The position numbers and the translations under genes were made by a program. Shown one piece after another: positions 16,110 through 22,945 of a DNA stretch of 35,661 bases; position 1 is the first letter of the stretch; the number at the start of each line of letters is the position of its first letter. Source of the stretch: Pseudomonadota bacterium (GTDB lineage Bacteria > Pseudomonadota > Alphaproteobacteria > RF32 > CAG-239); NCBI GenBank assembly GCA_018362935.1, contig JAHALQ010000022.1, positions 1 to 35,661 of the forward strand. The letters are read 5' to 3'. Under the pieces are notes generated by a model that saw only the letters and a program-made list of their open reading frames with translations, was not told the DNA's origin and did not search any database.

Positions 16110-16409
16110 ATGGCCGGCCAAGATACCAATACTTACGATTTTTTGATTAACGACGAAGACGAAGCAATGCTGCTTTTGTATGTCCACGAGGGCGAACCCC
16201 GGGATTCCAGCATTGAGCTGAATATCGAAAACAAATCCGCCGTGCTGCACCGCACGCCGACGGATGACGTTTATCTCGACGGCATTCCTGACGACGTCCT
16301 CGACAGCATGCAGGATTCGGACAAACTGCTGGTCTGCGAGCTGAGCATAGAGAAAGACGACAAAGACACCAAAATCGTCTACGCATACGAAGCGGAAATT
16401 ACAGACTAA
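16110..16409 (+). CDS. Small acidic protein of unknown function
   Basis: A 99-residue, strongly acidic protein with Asp and Glu spread over its whole length (for example FLINDEDEAMLLLYVHEGEP, then DDVYLDGIPDDVLDSMQDSD). It has no signal peptide, membrane segment or cysteine motif. Alternating hydrophobic and charged residues suggest a small beta-rich cytoplasmic domain. AAGAGGG precedes the ATG. A -10 box lies upstream and a strong terminator downstream, so it is a complete single-gene unit. I do not recognise the family. Confidence 0.75.
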   Translation: MAGQDTNTYDFLINDEDEAMLLLYVHEGEPRDSSIELNIENKSAVLHRTPTDDVYLDGIPDDVLDSMQDSDKLLVCELSIEKDDKDTKIVYAYEAEITD

Positions 16410-16429
16410 AAACAAGTTACGGTAAACCC

Positions 16430-16460
16430 AAAAAGCGAATCATTTTTGATTCGCTTTTTT
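16430..16460 (+). terminator. Rho-independent terminator of the small acidic protein gene
   Basis: AAAAAGCGAATCA (16430-16442) pairs with TGATTCGCTTTTT (16447-16459) around a TTTT loop and ends in a T run, 21 bases after the stop codon. A second, weaker hairpin AATCTTG/CAAGATT followed by ACTTTTT lies at 16512-16535. Confidence 0.85.
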
Positions 16461-16579
16461 GTGTGCAAACAGCTATGTCATCCCTGCTCCCAATCTTTTT
16501 CTCTTAATACCAATCTTGCACACAAGATTACTTTTTCGCACTCGCTCCCTTCCCTATGCCTCGCATCCGCCTTTTTTAA

Positions 16580-16608
16580 TTGCTTTTTAAGGAAAGGGTT
16601 TATATACT
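16580..16608 (+). promoter_or_regulatory. Promoter of structured RNA copy B
   Basis: TTGCTT (16580-16585), a 17-base spacer and TATACT (16603-16608). The bases after the -10 box resemble those of copy A, giving a probable start near 16615. Confidence 0.75.
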
Positions 16609-16614
16609 GCTTTT

Positions 16615-16775
16615 GCCTGCGGGAGTTCCGCAGGCGGAGTGTCGTAGCTCCTTGCTAGTAAAAGAACAACTCCTTGAATGGGGAGCCGGGGATATAAGCA
16701 TGCCTGCATGTCGAATAACCCGGACTGTTCTAGCACAGTTACGAACTCCCCGCCTTTTCTTCCCAGATTGGGCGG
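16615..16775 (+). ncRNA. Structured RNA of unassigned family, copy B
   Basis: The same fold as copy A: hairpin CCTGCGG 16616-16622/CCGCAGG 16628-16634; stem 16634-16640/16745-16753 plus TCGTAG 16642-16647/TTACGA 16739-16744; TGCTAG 16653-16658/CTAGCA 16730-16735; AACA 16665-16668/TGTT 16726-16729; hairpin CTCC 16670-16673/GGAG 16682-16685; CCGGG 16686-16690/CCCGG 16719-16723 enclosing CATG 16699-16702/CATG 16707-16710 with loop CCTG. Where it differs from copy A inside stems, the partner base mostly changes too. CCGCC (16750-16754) can pair with GGCGG (16771-16775) followed by ATTTCTTTT, a likely terminator that competes with the closing stem. The XRE gene starts 41 bases later with its own ribosome-binding site, so B may be an independent sRNA or a leader of that gene. 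It fills most of the gene-free stretch 16410-16816. Confidence 0.75.
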
Positions 16776-16816
16776 ATTTCTTTTGTTTAACAAGAAATAA
16801 AGGAGTTACAATTCTA

Positions 16817-17164
16817 ATGTTAACCACATCTCAAAAATCAGCGGTTTACAAAAACATCGGCCGGATTCTGCGCGACGTCCGCGAGAGTCTTGACCTCACG
16901 GTTGAAGAAGCCGCGGCAAAGCAAAACGTTTCTCAAAAGACCATTAATGCCTATGAGAACGGTTCGCCTGTCCGGCTGGGCGCCAAAACCGTCGGCAGCC
17001 TGATACGGTTTCTCGGCAATTACAACGCGCTGCTGAATATAGATATCGAACCTTTCACGCCGGAACCGGTTTATACGTTCACCGGCAAAGAACTGGCCGA
17101 GCTCATCCGCGAGCAGTCGCGCCAGGCTGCCGCAACAAGTGCCGTTCCCGAAACGGAACAATAA
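16817..17164 (+). CDS. XRE-family helix-turn-helix DNA-binding protein
   Basis: A 115-residue protein with an N-terminal Cro/C1-type domain. It is built from IGRILRDVRESLDLTVEEAA (about 14-33), the recognition helix region QNVSQKTINAYENGS (about 36-50), and VGSLIRFLGNYNALLNI. The C-terminal third is polar and may be disordered. The frame is open back to 16580 through RNA copy B, but the ATG at 16817 is chosen because AAGGAG lies ten bases before it and the family domain begins just after it. Copy B directly upstream could act as its leader. A perfect hairpin follows the stop (17191-17216). Confidence 0.85.
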   Translation: MLTTSQKSAVYKNIGRILRDVRESLDLTVEEAAAKQNVSQKTINAYENGSPVRLGAKTVGSLIRFLGNYNALLNIDIEPFTPEPVYTFTGKELAELIREQSRQAAATSAVPETEQ

Positions 17165-17190
17165 TCTGTACGCCGCAACAGCTCACTCCT

Positions 17191-17216
17191 CTTTGCCGGG
17201 AAAAAACCCGGCAAAG
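17191..17216 (+). terminator. Hairpin after the XRE gene
   Basis: CTTTGCCGGG (17191-17200), loop AAAAAA, CCCGGCAAAG (17207-17216): a perfect 10-bp stem 27 bases after the stop codon. The T run (CTCTTTTAATTTT) comes some bases later, so terminator function is likely but not ideal. Confidence 0.55.
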
Positions 17217-17255
17217 CCAGGACTCTTTTAATTTTACTAATCACCTTAAATTAAA

Positions 17256-17293
17256 ATAAAAAAAGAGAGAAAATCCTAAAATTTTCTCTCTTT
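17256..17293 (-). terminator. Rho-independent terminator of nusG
   Basis: On the minus strand AAAGAGAGAAAAT (17281-17293) and ATTTTCTCTCTTT (17262-17274) form a 13-bp stem followed by a T run. It ends the tRNA-Trp/secE/nusG unit; rplK, the usual next gene, is not in the window. Confidence 0.85.
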
Positions 17294-17332
17294 CACAATT
17301 TCTGCATTAAAAAGTAAAATACGATTTTGTAT

Positions 17333-17863
17333 TTAGACTTTCTCTACCTGAGAATATTCCAGCTCAACCGGAGTTGAACGCCCGAAGATAGAAACCGAAA
17401 CTTTGACGCGGGCTTTTTCGGCATCGACTTCTTCAATCAGGCCGACAAAAGAAGCAAACGGACCGTCACAGACGCGAACCTGCTCGCCAACCTCAAATTC
17501 AATAACTGTCTGGGGTCTTTCAACACCTTCCTGCATTTGGGTAATAATGCGCTGCGCTTCAGCCTCGGTAATCGGATAAGGCTTGTTGCGGCTGCCCAAA
17601 AAGTTGCTGACATTGGGATTATTCTTAATCAGGTGCCAGGCATCGTCGGTCATAATCATCTTAACCAGAATATAACCGGGGAAGAACTTGCGTTCGCTGG
17701 TAACTTTGGTACCTTTTTTAACTTCGATAACTTCTTCGGTCGGAATCATAATATCGAAGATTTTATCTTCCATTTTCTTAACAACAGCCTGTTCCTTAAT
17801 CGATTCCGAAACCTTTTTCTCGCAACCGGAGTGAACATTCACAACATACCATCTAGGTTCCAT
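17333..17863 (-). CDS. nusG: Transcription termination/antitermination factor NusG
   Basis: NusG binds RNA polymerase, suppresses pausing, and links it to Rho and to ribosomal S10. The protein has 176 residues. The N-terminal NGN domain starts MEPRWYVVNVHSGCEKKVSE and has FFPGYILVKM and NFLGSRNKPYPI. The C-terminal KOW domain has GPFASFVGLIEEVDAEKARV and SVSIFGRSTPVELEYSQVEK. The ATG at 17863 is chosen over a TTG 21 bases upstream because it starts the conserved domain, has GGAG at suitable distance and gives the usual length. It starts four bases after the secE stop. Confidence 0.97.
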   Translation of the reverse strand: MEPRWYVVNVHSGCEKKVSESIKEQAVVKKMEDKIFDIMIPTEEVIEVKKGTKVTSERKFFPGYILVKMIMTDDAWHLIKNNPNVSNFLGSRNKPYPITEAEAQRIITQMQEGVERPQTVIEFEVGEQVRVCDGPFASFVGLIEEVDAEKARVKVSVSIFGRSTPVELEYSQVEKV

Positions 17864-17867
17864 AAGT

Positions 17868-18065
17868 CTATACTCCAAGACCAAATATTAATTTAACAGC
17901 CCAGCCGAAGAACTGGTCCACAAAAAAGAAAAACGTCGCGGCAATCGCTACAATAACCAAGACCATAACCGAAGTCTGGACAACTTCCTTGCGGGTCGGC
18001 CAGGTGACTTTCTTAACTTCTTGCTTTACCTGTCTAAAAAACTGTATCGGACTAATCTTAGCCAT
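17868..18065 (-). CDS. secE: Preprotein translocase subunit SecE
   Basis: SecE is the small essential clamp of the SecYEG channel. The 65 residues hold an amphipathic segment QFFRQVKQEVKKVTWPTRKE (the conserved VTWPxRxE motif) and one membrane helix, VMVLVIVAIAATFFFFVDQF. An ATG four codons upstream (18077) would add MEKF, but the ATG at 18065 has a GGA eight bases before it and matches the usual MAKISP-type start. It lies between tRNA-Trp and nusG, the conserved order. Confidence 0.95.
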   Translation of the reverse strand: MAKISPIQFFRQVKQEVKKVTWPTRKEVVQTSVMVLVIVAIAATFFFFVDQFFGWAVKLIFGLGV

Positions 18066-18123
18066 AAATTTTTCCATTCAATTAATGATAAAAAAAACGT
18101 CTTCAATTCTTTGCCGGAGCAAA

Positions 18124-18199
18124 TGGCAGGGGCAGTAAGATTCGAACTCACGACATTCGGTTTTGGAGACCGACGCTCTACCAACTGAGCTATACCCCT
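18124..18199 (-). tRNA. tRNA-Trp (anticodon CCA)
   Basis: A 76-nt cloverleaf on the minus strand. The acceptor stem is AGGGGTA paired with TGCCCCT (one T-T mismatch), the anticodon loop is CTCCAAA (anticodon CCA), the T arm contains GAGTTCGAATC, and CCA is encoded at 18124-18126. It directly precedes secE and nusG, a conserved arrangement. Confidence 0.95.
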
Positions 18200-18229
18200 A
18201 AAAATACGCAGTCTAATCAAAGACTGCGT
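18200..18229 (-). terminator. Hairpin between ldcA and tRNA-Trp
   Basis: ACGCAGTC and GACTGCGT (18206-18213 with 18222-18229) pair, and the minus strand continues ATTTTTA. It lies between the ldcA stop and tRNA-Trp, and most likely ends ldcA transcription. A possible promoter for the tRNA overlaps it: -10 TATAAC at 18228-18233, with a weak -35 TTGAGC or TTTGAG at about 18249-18255. Confidence 0.6.
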
Positions 18230-18293
18230 TATACTGATACACAAGATTGCTCAAATAATCAAGCATTTTTTTATCCTGCGGCAAACTTTTGTA

Positions 18294-19187
18294 TCACAAG
18301 TCTTCAAGCTGCTGCAAAACGCAATTGTCAGCATCCAGCCGGTATTTGACGCCCGCCGGCAAAACAAAGCGTTCGCGGAAATGCCCGAAGTTGAAATCAG
18401 TAATCATCGGAACATTGACCTGCGCTGCAAAATCGGCGATGACCTCGGCCATCGACCCTTGCGTCGGATGATCGACGCATTCGCTGAACCGCCCGATGAC
18501 AATGCCTTTGACGTCCTTAAACTGCGGATTGTATCTAAGCTGGGTCAGCATTAATGAAATCTTATAGGAACTTTCGCACTCGTCTTCCAGCAGCAAAATC
18601 GAACCGGCAATATTCGGATAATACGGCGTACCGCTCAAATCGCTGATTGTGCTCAGGCATTCGCCGAGCAAAACGCCTTCTGCAATACCGCCATGGGCTG
18701 TTTTACCGCTCTGTACGCTAAATCTTTTTCCGGCCAGCACATCCTTTAATCCCAATTCGACCAACGGGTGTATGCCCTCCGCAGCGCGAAATTCGTATTC
18801 CGGAAAATACCCCGTCACAAACGGATTTCCGGTTTGAGCATAAACGCCCATTTGCAGAGAGGTTGTATCACTAAAACCGATAATCGGCTTGCGATGTTTG
18901 CGAATAATGTCATAATCAAGATACTCCAACACGCGCAGGGCACCGGCGCCGCCGTGTGCCGCCAGCAGGATGTCCACTCCGTCATCCTCATACATCGCCA
19001 TGATGTCTTGCGCTTTTTCCTGCGCAGAACCCTGGTATTGGCGCATGCCTTTATAAACCGACGGCGCAACTTTAACTTTCATGCCGAGGCTTTCCAAATG
19101 GGAAATCCCTTTGGACAAGTCAATTTGCTCCCGCAGACCTAACATCACCGACGGGGATATGATACCGACGCATTTATATTTATTCAT
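18294..19187 (-). CDS. ldcA: LD-carboxypeptidase (peptidase family S66)
   Basis: LdcA removes the terminal D-Ala from recycled murein tetrapeptide to give the tripeptide that Mpl reuses. The protein has 297 residues, the usual size. The S66 serine is in IIGFSDTTSLQMG; LLAAHGGAGALRVLEYLDYD is the preceding glycine-rich motif; the glutamate is in LLLEDECESSYKI; and the histidine is in DFNFGHFRERFVLP, completing the Ser-Glu-His triad. The frame extends upstream, but the ATG at 19187 (MNKYKCVGIISPS) has GGGAG seven bases before it and starts the domain. A TATACT -10 box stands at 19215-19220. No signal peptide is present, so it is cytoplasmic like other recycling LD-carboxypeptidases. Confidence 0.93.
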   Translation of the reverse strand: MNKYKCVGIISPSVMLGLREQIDLSKGISHLESLGMKVKVAPSVYKGMRQYQGSAQEKAQDIMAMYEDDGVDILLAAHGGAGALRVLEYLDYDIIRKHRKPIIGFSDTTSLQMGVYAQTGNPFVTGYFPEYEFRAAEGIHPLVELGLKDVLAGKRFSVQSGKTAHGGIAEGVLLGECLSTISDLSGTPYYPNIAGSILLLEDECESSYKISLMLTQLRYNPQFKDVKGIVIGRFSECVDHPTQGSMAEVIADFAAQVNVPMITDFNFGHFRERFVLPAGVKYRLDADNCVLQQLEDL

Positions 19188-19214
19188 AGATAAGCTCCCA
19201 TTGCTGTTTCCGCC

Positions 19215-19220
19215 AGTATA
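19215..19220 (-). promoter_or_regulatory. -10 box of ldcA
   Basis: On the minus strand GCCGGCTATACTGGC contains TATACT 28 bases before the ldcA start. The same 15-mer occurs at the promoter of RNA copy A. No good -35 box is visible. Upstream, AGCC-TTTC-GGCT-TTTT (19245-19260) may be a weak terminator of the preceding gene. Confidence 0.4.
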
Positions 19221-19296
19221 GCCGGCAATTGCTAAAAACTCTTTAAAAAGCCGAAAGGCTGCCGCTTTATCAGCAACAGCCCTCGTTTCTTTTGCC

Positions 19297-20004
19297 CTAG
19301 TTTCGAACAAGCACTTTGTCGTCCCAGTAACGGAACCAGTTAAATTTGGTTTTGACAATGCTCGGATACGGCGTCTTGTGCAGTTCGGCTTCCGTCGTTG
19401 CTACATCGACGATTCGGCCGCTGTCCAGCAGGCATGCCATAACTCTGCCTTCGCCTTTGGCTGTCATGACAATGGATACCCATGCCTGAGTGTCGGTTGA
19501 ACGGAACTTGATGCCGAAAACGCCGACATTGCCAACAAGGCGGTAACCTTTTACAGCGGCAACTTCCGAAAATGCGGTTTTAACAGCATCACGCTTGAGC
19601 CAGTCATCCGATTTAAGAATGAGGTCGACAATCCATTTTCCCTGCTGATCCTTACGGACGATGTAGCTTTGGGAAAAATAAATCTGCTTCTCATTTTCCG
19701 TCGGCCGGTTCACAAAACGAGTCGCCCTGTAAAGATAAGGCACATCGCTTGTAATGATATCAAAATCGAAATTAATTTCTCCTTTGATTCCTTCAAGCGG
19801 CAGCAGTGGGTATTCGCAGCGGACAACCCACAAAAGCGAGCCTTCTTTAATACCGTTTTTTCTGAGGTTACAGAAATCTTGAAAGTCCCGAGACTTAAAG
19901 AAATCTTTTAACTGTGTACTGTACGACTTAGCGCTTTTTCTTTTGCATCCCACGAGTTCAGCATCTGCTGAAATGGCAGGAATTGCTTGACCGTTATATG
20001 TCAT
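19297..20004 (-). CDS. Protein of unknown function
   Basis: A 235-residue, rather basic, soluble protein with no signal peptide or membrane helix. The middle part (SLLWVVRCEYPLLPLEGIKG, then INFDFDIITSDVPYLYRATR) and the end (FNWFRYWDDKVLVRN) are rich in aromatic residues and look beta-structured. I see no catalytic or nucleotide-binding motif and do not recognise the family. The ATG at 20004 is used; a TTG nine codons upstream is the alternative, and neither has a good ribosome-binding site. It lies between the rplQ terminator and ldcA on the same strand. Confidence 0.65.
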   Translation of the reverse strand: MTYNGQAIPAISADAELVGCKRKSAKSYSTQLKDFFKSRDFQDFCNLRKNGIKEGSLLWVVRCEYPLLPLEGIKGEINFDFDIITSDVPYLYRATRFVNRPTENEKQIYFSQSYIVRKDQQGKWIVDLILKSDDWLKRDAVKTAFSEVAAVKGYRLVGNVGVFGIKFRSTDTQAWVSIVMTAKGEGRVMACLLDSGRIVDVATTEAELHKTPYPSIVKTKFNWFRYWDDKVLVRN

Positions 20005-20171
20005 AATTCTTGGGTTTTGTGCAAAAAACAAATATCAGGAACCTACAAGCTGAAATCCGTTTTTGCAATGAAACAAAATATATATCTGAATAATAGGTTC
20101 TTATTAGAAATTATCATACCCGATTCGCAGCCATTTTGTCAATACGTTTTGTCTAATTTATATTTAAACAG

Positions 20172-20194
20172 CAAAAAGCCCCCTTTTGGGGGCT
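20172..20194 (-). terminator. Rho-independent terminator of the S10-spc-alpha supercluster
   Basis: On the minus strand AGCCCCC-AAAA-GGGGGCT is followed by TTTT, about 30 bases after the rplQ stop. It ends the long ribosomal transcript. Confidence 0.9.
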
Positions 20195-20222
20195 CTTTGT
20201 ACCAAACTTAAATATTTGGGAT

Positions 20223-20669
20223 TTAGGCTTTAGCTTCTTCTTTGGCAGCTTCGGCAGCAGCGGCTTTTTCAGCGGCTACACGAGCCAAGTCTTTTGCGCC
20301 TTTGGCATTAACGTCACGGTCAACCAATTCGATAATCGCCATGTCAGCGGCATCGCCATAGCGGAAACCGGCACGCAGAACGCGGGTATAACCGCCGTTG
20401 CGGTCTTTGTAACGCTCAGCCAGAGTAGAGAACAGCTTGGCAACAACTTCATTGTCGCGCAGGAAGGACAATGCCTGTCTGCGGTTATTCAAATTGCCTT
20501 TTTTGCCCAAAGTAATCATCTTGTCAACAAAGGTTCTGAGTTCTTTGGCGCGCTGAACAGTAACTTTAATCTGTTCATGGGTCAGAACAGCGGCTGTCAG
20601 GTTGGAGAACAAAGCTTTGCGGGCATTGGTATCCATATTAAGTTTTCTGTGTTTCATTCCATGTCTCAT
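20223..20669 (-). CDS. rplQ: 50S ribosomal protein L17
   Basis: L17 binds 23S rRNA near the exit-tunnel side of the large subunit. Its 148 residues open with the conserved MRHGMKHRKLNMDTNARKAL and include EQIKVTVQRAKELR. The C-terminal tail after about residue 125 is Ala/Glu/Lys-rich and longer than in E. coli (127 residues), as often in alphaproteobacteria. It is the last gene of the supercluster, separated from rpoA by a 253-base gap that holds palindromic element copy 3 and a hairpin (GTTCTGC/GCAGAAC) close to its start. Confidence 0.97.
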   Translation of the reverse strand: MRHGMKHRKLNMDTNARKALFSNLTAAVLTHEQIKVTVQRAKELRTFVDKMITLGKKGNLNNRRQALSFLRDNEVVAKLFSTLAERYKDRNGGYTRVLRAGFRYGDAADMAIIELVDRDVNAKGAKDLARVAAEKAAAAEAAKEEAKA

Positions 20670-20799
20670 GGCATTTCCTTTCGTATTTTCTCTATGTTCT
20701 GCGGGGCAGAACGGATCTTTGTTAATTCTTCACCACGGATTCGGCATCCCGCTCATGCATGAAGAATAATTATTATTGCTTTGCTGTACAAAGCGTGGT

Positions 20800-20923
20800 G
20801 AAATTTGAAGAATGGTGCAGGCAGAGGCGTTTTCAGAGTGAGAAAAATTTTAGTGTACAAAGAAGTACATGAATTTTTCGAACCTCGCAAAAACACCTCT
20901 GGATGCGCCGTTATGCAAATTTC
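20800..20923 (-). repeat. Palindromic 3'-end element, copy 3 (between rpoA and rplQ)
   Basis: A ~124-base nested imperfect palindrome. The outermost GAAATTTG (20800-20807) and CAAATTTC (20916-20923) pair. The next arms, around GGTGCAGGCAGAGGCGTTTT and its imperfect complement, and then GAAAAATT (20842-20849)/AATTTTTC (20872-20879) enclose TTAG/TG, TGTAC (20854-20858), loop AAAGAA, GTACA (20865-20869). It abuts the rpoA stop codon. There is no T run, so it may act on mRNA stability or processing rather than termination. It is the main content of the 20670-20922 gap. Confidence 0.75.
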
Positions 20924-21930
20924 TAGAAGTGTTCGTCGCAACGACGAATCAACTCCTCAATATTCTCAGGCGGCCAGCCCGGCGTATCCATACCGAGGTG
21001 AATCCCCATCTTAGCCAAAACTTCTTTGATTTCATTCAAAGACTTACGGCCGAAGTTCGGCGTTCTGAGCATTTCAGCTTCGGTTTTCTGAACCAAATCG
21101 CCGATATAAACGATATTGTCGTTTTTGAGGCAGTTGGCAGAACGAACCGAAAGTTCAAGTTCTTCAACTTTTTTGAGCAGATTTCTGTTGAACGGCAGTT
21201 CTTCTTTTTCTGCTTCAACTTCCATTTCCGGTTCATCAAAGTTAATAAACGGTTTCAACTGGTCTTGCAGAATTCTTGCGGCCAAAGCAACGGCATCTTC
21301 CGGAACGACAACGCCGTTGGTTTCGATAACCATCGTCAGTTTGTCATAGTCGGTAGCCTGCCCCACGCGGGTATTCTCAACTTTGTAAGAAACCTTTCTG
21401 ACCGGAGAATAAATCGCGTCAACCGGAATCAAACCGATCGGAGCGTCGGCAGCTTTGTTCAATGCGGCCGGAACATAGCCTTTGCCCGTTCCGACAGTCA
21501 TTTCAATATTGATTTTGGCACCGGCGTCAAGATTGCAAATAACCAAATCCGGATTTTTAATTTCAACGTCATGTCCGGTTTCAATCATTGCGGCGGTAAC
21601 GACGCAAGGACCTTCAGCTTTCAGGGTCATCATCTTCTGACCTTCGCTGTGAACGGCGACAGCCAGTCCTTTAATGTTGAGAACGATGTCGGTAACATCT
21701 TCTCTGACACCGGGGACAACTGAGAATTCATGTAAAACGCCGTCAATTTTGATGCTGGTAACAGCACCGCCCTGCAAAGAAGAAAGCAAAACTCTTCTCA
21801 ATGCATTGCCCAAGGTTAAACCGAATCCTCTTTCCAAAGGTTCCACAACTATTTTAGCTTTGTTAGCCCCCTCGGGAGTAACCTCTAAATTAGTTGGTTT
21901 AATAAGTTCTTGCCAATTCTTTTGAATCAC
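20923..21930 (-). CDS. rpoA: DNA-directed RNA polymerase subunit alpha
   Basis: The alpha subunit nucleates RNA polymerase assembly and contacts promoter UP elements and activators. The 335 residues split into the N-terminal dimerization domain (ERGFGLTLGNALRRVLLSSL near residues 33-52) and the C-terminal DNA-binding domain (LELSVRSANCLKNDNIVYIG and LRTPNFGRKSLNEIKEVL), with the conserved Arg and Asn of the UP-element surface in VRSANCLK. A short acidic linker (MEVEAEKEE) joins the domains. Its stop codon touches the palindromic element at 20800-20923. Confidence 0.98.
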   Translation of the reverse strand: MIQKNWQELIKPTNLEVTPEGANKAKIVVEPLERGFGLTLGNALRRVLLSSLQGGAVTSIKIDGVLHEFSVVPGVREDVTDIVLNIKGLAVAVHSEGQKMMTLKAEGPCVVTAAMIETGHDVEIKNPDLVICNLDAGAKINIEMTVGTGKGYVPAALNKAADAPIGLIPVDAIYSPVRKVSYKVENTRVGQATDYDKLTMVIETNGVVVPEDAVALAARILQDQLKPFINFDEPEMEVEAEKEELPFNRNLLKKVEELELSVRSANCLKNDNIVYIGDLVQKTEAEMLRTPNFGRKSLNEIKEVLAKMGIHLGMDTPGWPPENIEELIRRCDEHF

Positions 21931-22022
21931 TGGTATGTCCTCTATATTGCTGCATATGCAAAGTTCATAAAAACGAGAAGATTATGAGGCGGAACGCCTC
22001 ATAATCAAAATTAAAAAACAGA

Positions 22023-22415
22023 CTAAACGCGACGTCTCTTTCTCAAACGACAACCATTGTGAGGAATAGGGGTAACATCGCGAATTGTCGTGATGGTGAA
22101 ACCTATAACTTGCAATGCTCTGATAGCAGACTCTCTGCCAGAACCCGGACCTTTTACTTCAACTTCCAGAGTTTTCATACCATGTTCCTGAGCCTTTTTG
22201 CCGGCTTCCTCGGCAGCAACCTGAGCTGCATAAGGAGTAGATTTGCGCGAGCCTTTGAAGCCCTGCGCGCCGGAAGTAGACCAGGAAACAGTGTTACCCT
22301 GGGCGTCTGTTATTGTAACTCTTGTATTATTGAAAGTAGAATTGATATGGGCAACACCTGCCGTAATATTCTTTTTCTCTTTCTTCTTAACACGTTGTGA
22401 TACTGCTTTTGCCAT
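22023..22415 (-). CDS. rpsK: 30S ribosomal protein S11
   Basis: S11 lies in the 30S platform near the mRNA exit site. Its 130 residues carry the conserved AHINSTFNNTRVTITDAQGN and SAIRALQVIGFTITTIRDVT, and end PIPHNGCRLRKRRRV. It sits 13 bases after rpsM and about 90 before rpoA in the alpha-operon order. Confidence 0.97.
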   Translation of the reverse strand: MAKAVSQRVKKKEKKNITAGVAHINSTFNNTRVTITDAQGNTVSWSTSGAQGFKGSRKSTPYAAQVAAEEAGKKAQEHGMKTLEVEVKGPGSGRESAIRALQVIGFTITTIRDVTPIPHNGCRLRKRRRV

Positions 22416-22428
22416 TTAACAACCCACC

Positions 22429-22797
22429 TTACTTTTTCTTGTTCGCAACAGTTTTACGTTTGCCTTTGCGGGTACGGGCATTTTGTTTTGTGCTTTGACC
22501 GCGGACAGGCAGACCTTTACGGTGCCGCAAACCTCTATAACAACCCAGATCCATCAATCTCTTGATGTTAACGCCGACTTCACGGCGAAGCTCGCCTTCG
22601 ACAACAATATTGTTATCAATGACTTCACGAATTTTCGCAACTTCGTCATCGCTCAGTTCCTGAACGCGGCGGTCACCGGAAACACCAGATTTTGCGCAAA
22701 TGTCTTGAGCAGTTTTTCTACCAATACCATAGATATAAGTCAGAGCGACTTCGATTTTCTTGGCAGTTGGAATATTTACACCAGCTATACGAGCCAA
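22429..22797 (-). CDS. rpsM: 30S ribosomal protein S13 (TTG start)
   Basis: S13 is part of the 30S head and forms bridges to the large subunit. Its 122 residues start ARIAGVNIPTAKKIEVALTY and include LMDLGCYRGLRHRKGLPVRG and the basic tail. The start codon is TTG (22797-22795), preceded by GGAG eight bases upstream; no ATG fits the conserved N terminus. It is the first gene of the alpha operon and has its own strong promoter at 22870-22897. Confidence 0.96.
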   Translation of the reverse strand: MARIAGVNIPTAKKIEVALTYIYGIGRKTAQDICAKSGVSGDRRVQELSDDEVAKIREVIDNNIVVEGELRREVGVNIKRLMDLGCYRGLRHRKGLPVRGQSTKQNARTRKGKRKTVANKKK

Positions 22798-22869
22798 ATT
22801 AACTCTCCATTTTCTCTATATTATTATTACATTTAAAAAGTTGATCACCACTTTTCAAAATTAAGCCGG

Positions 22870-22897
22870 ATTATAGGCTAAAATTTGATTGTGTCAA
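22870..22897 (-). promoter_or_regulatory. Consensus sigma-70 promoter of the alpha operon (rpsM-rpsK-rpoA-rplQ)
   Basis: Perfect TTGACA (22892-22897), a 16-base spacer and perfect TATAAT (22870-22875) on the minus strand, between adk and rpsM. It would give an ~65-base leader. It implies that the alpha operon can be transcribed apart from the upstream supercluster. Confidence 0.88.
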
Positions 22898-22945
22898 CCA
22901 AAGATTTAATAAAAAAATTCAAAAACTTACATTTTTTTAAATTTT

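Noticed and set aside
16580..16816. Extension of the XRE gene back to 16580
   Set aside because: The extension covers the promoter and body of RNA copy B and does not look like protein; the ATG at 16817 has a strong AAGGAG.
18066..18077. secE start at 18077 (adding MEKF)
   Set aside because: There is no ribosome-binding site before it; the ATG at 18065 matches the usual N terminus.
18206..18229. Attenuator in the leader of tRNA-Trp/secE/nusG
   Set aside because: The likely -10 box overlaps the distal arm of the hairpin, so most of that arm would not be in the RNA; a terminator of ldcA is simpler.
20923..21930. Long open frames on the plus strand opposite the ribosomal genes and rpoA
   Set aside because: They mirror conserved genes on the other strand, have no ribosome-binding sites and show no family resemblance.
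22798..22945. Missing rpmJ between secY and rpsM
   Set aside because: Alphaproteobacteria normally have adk here and rpmJ elsewhere, so its absence is expected.
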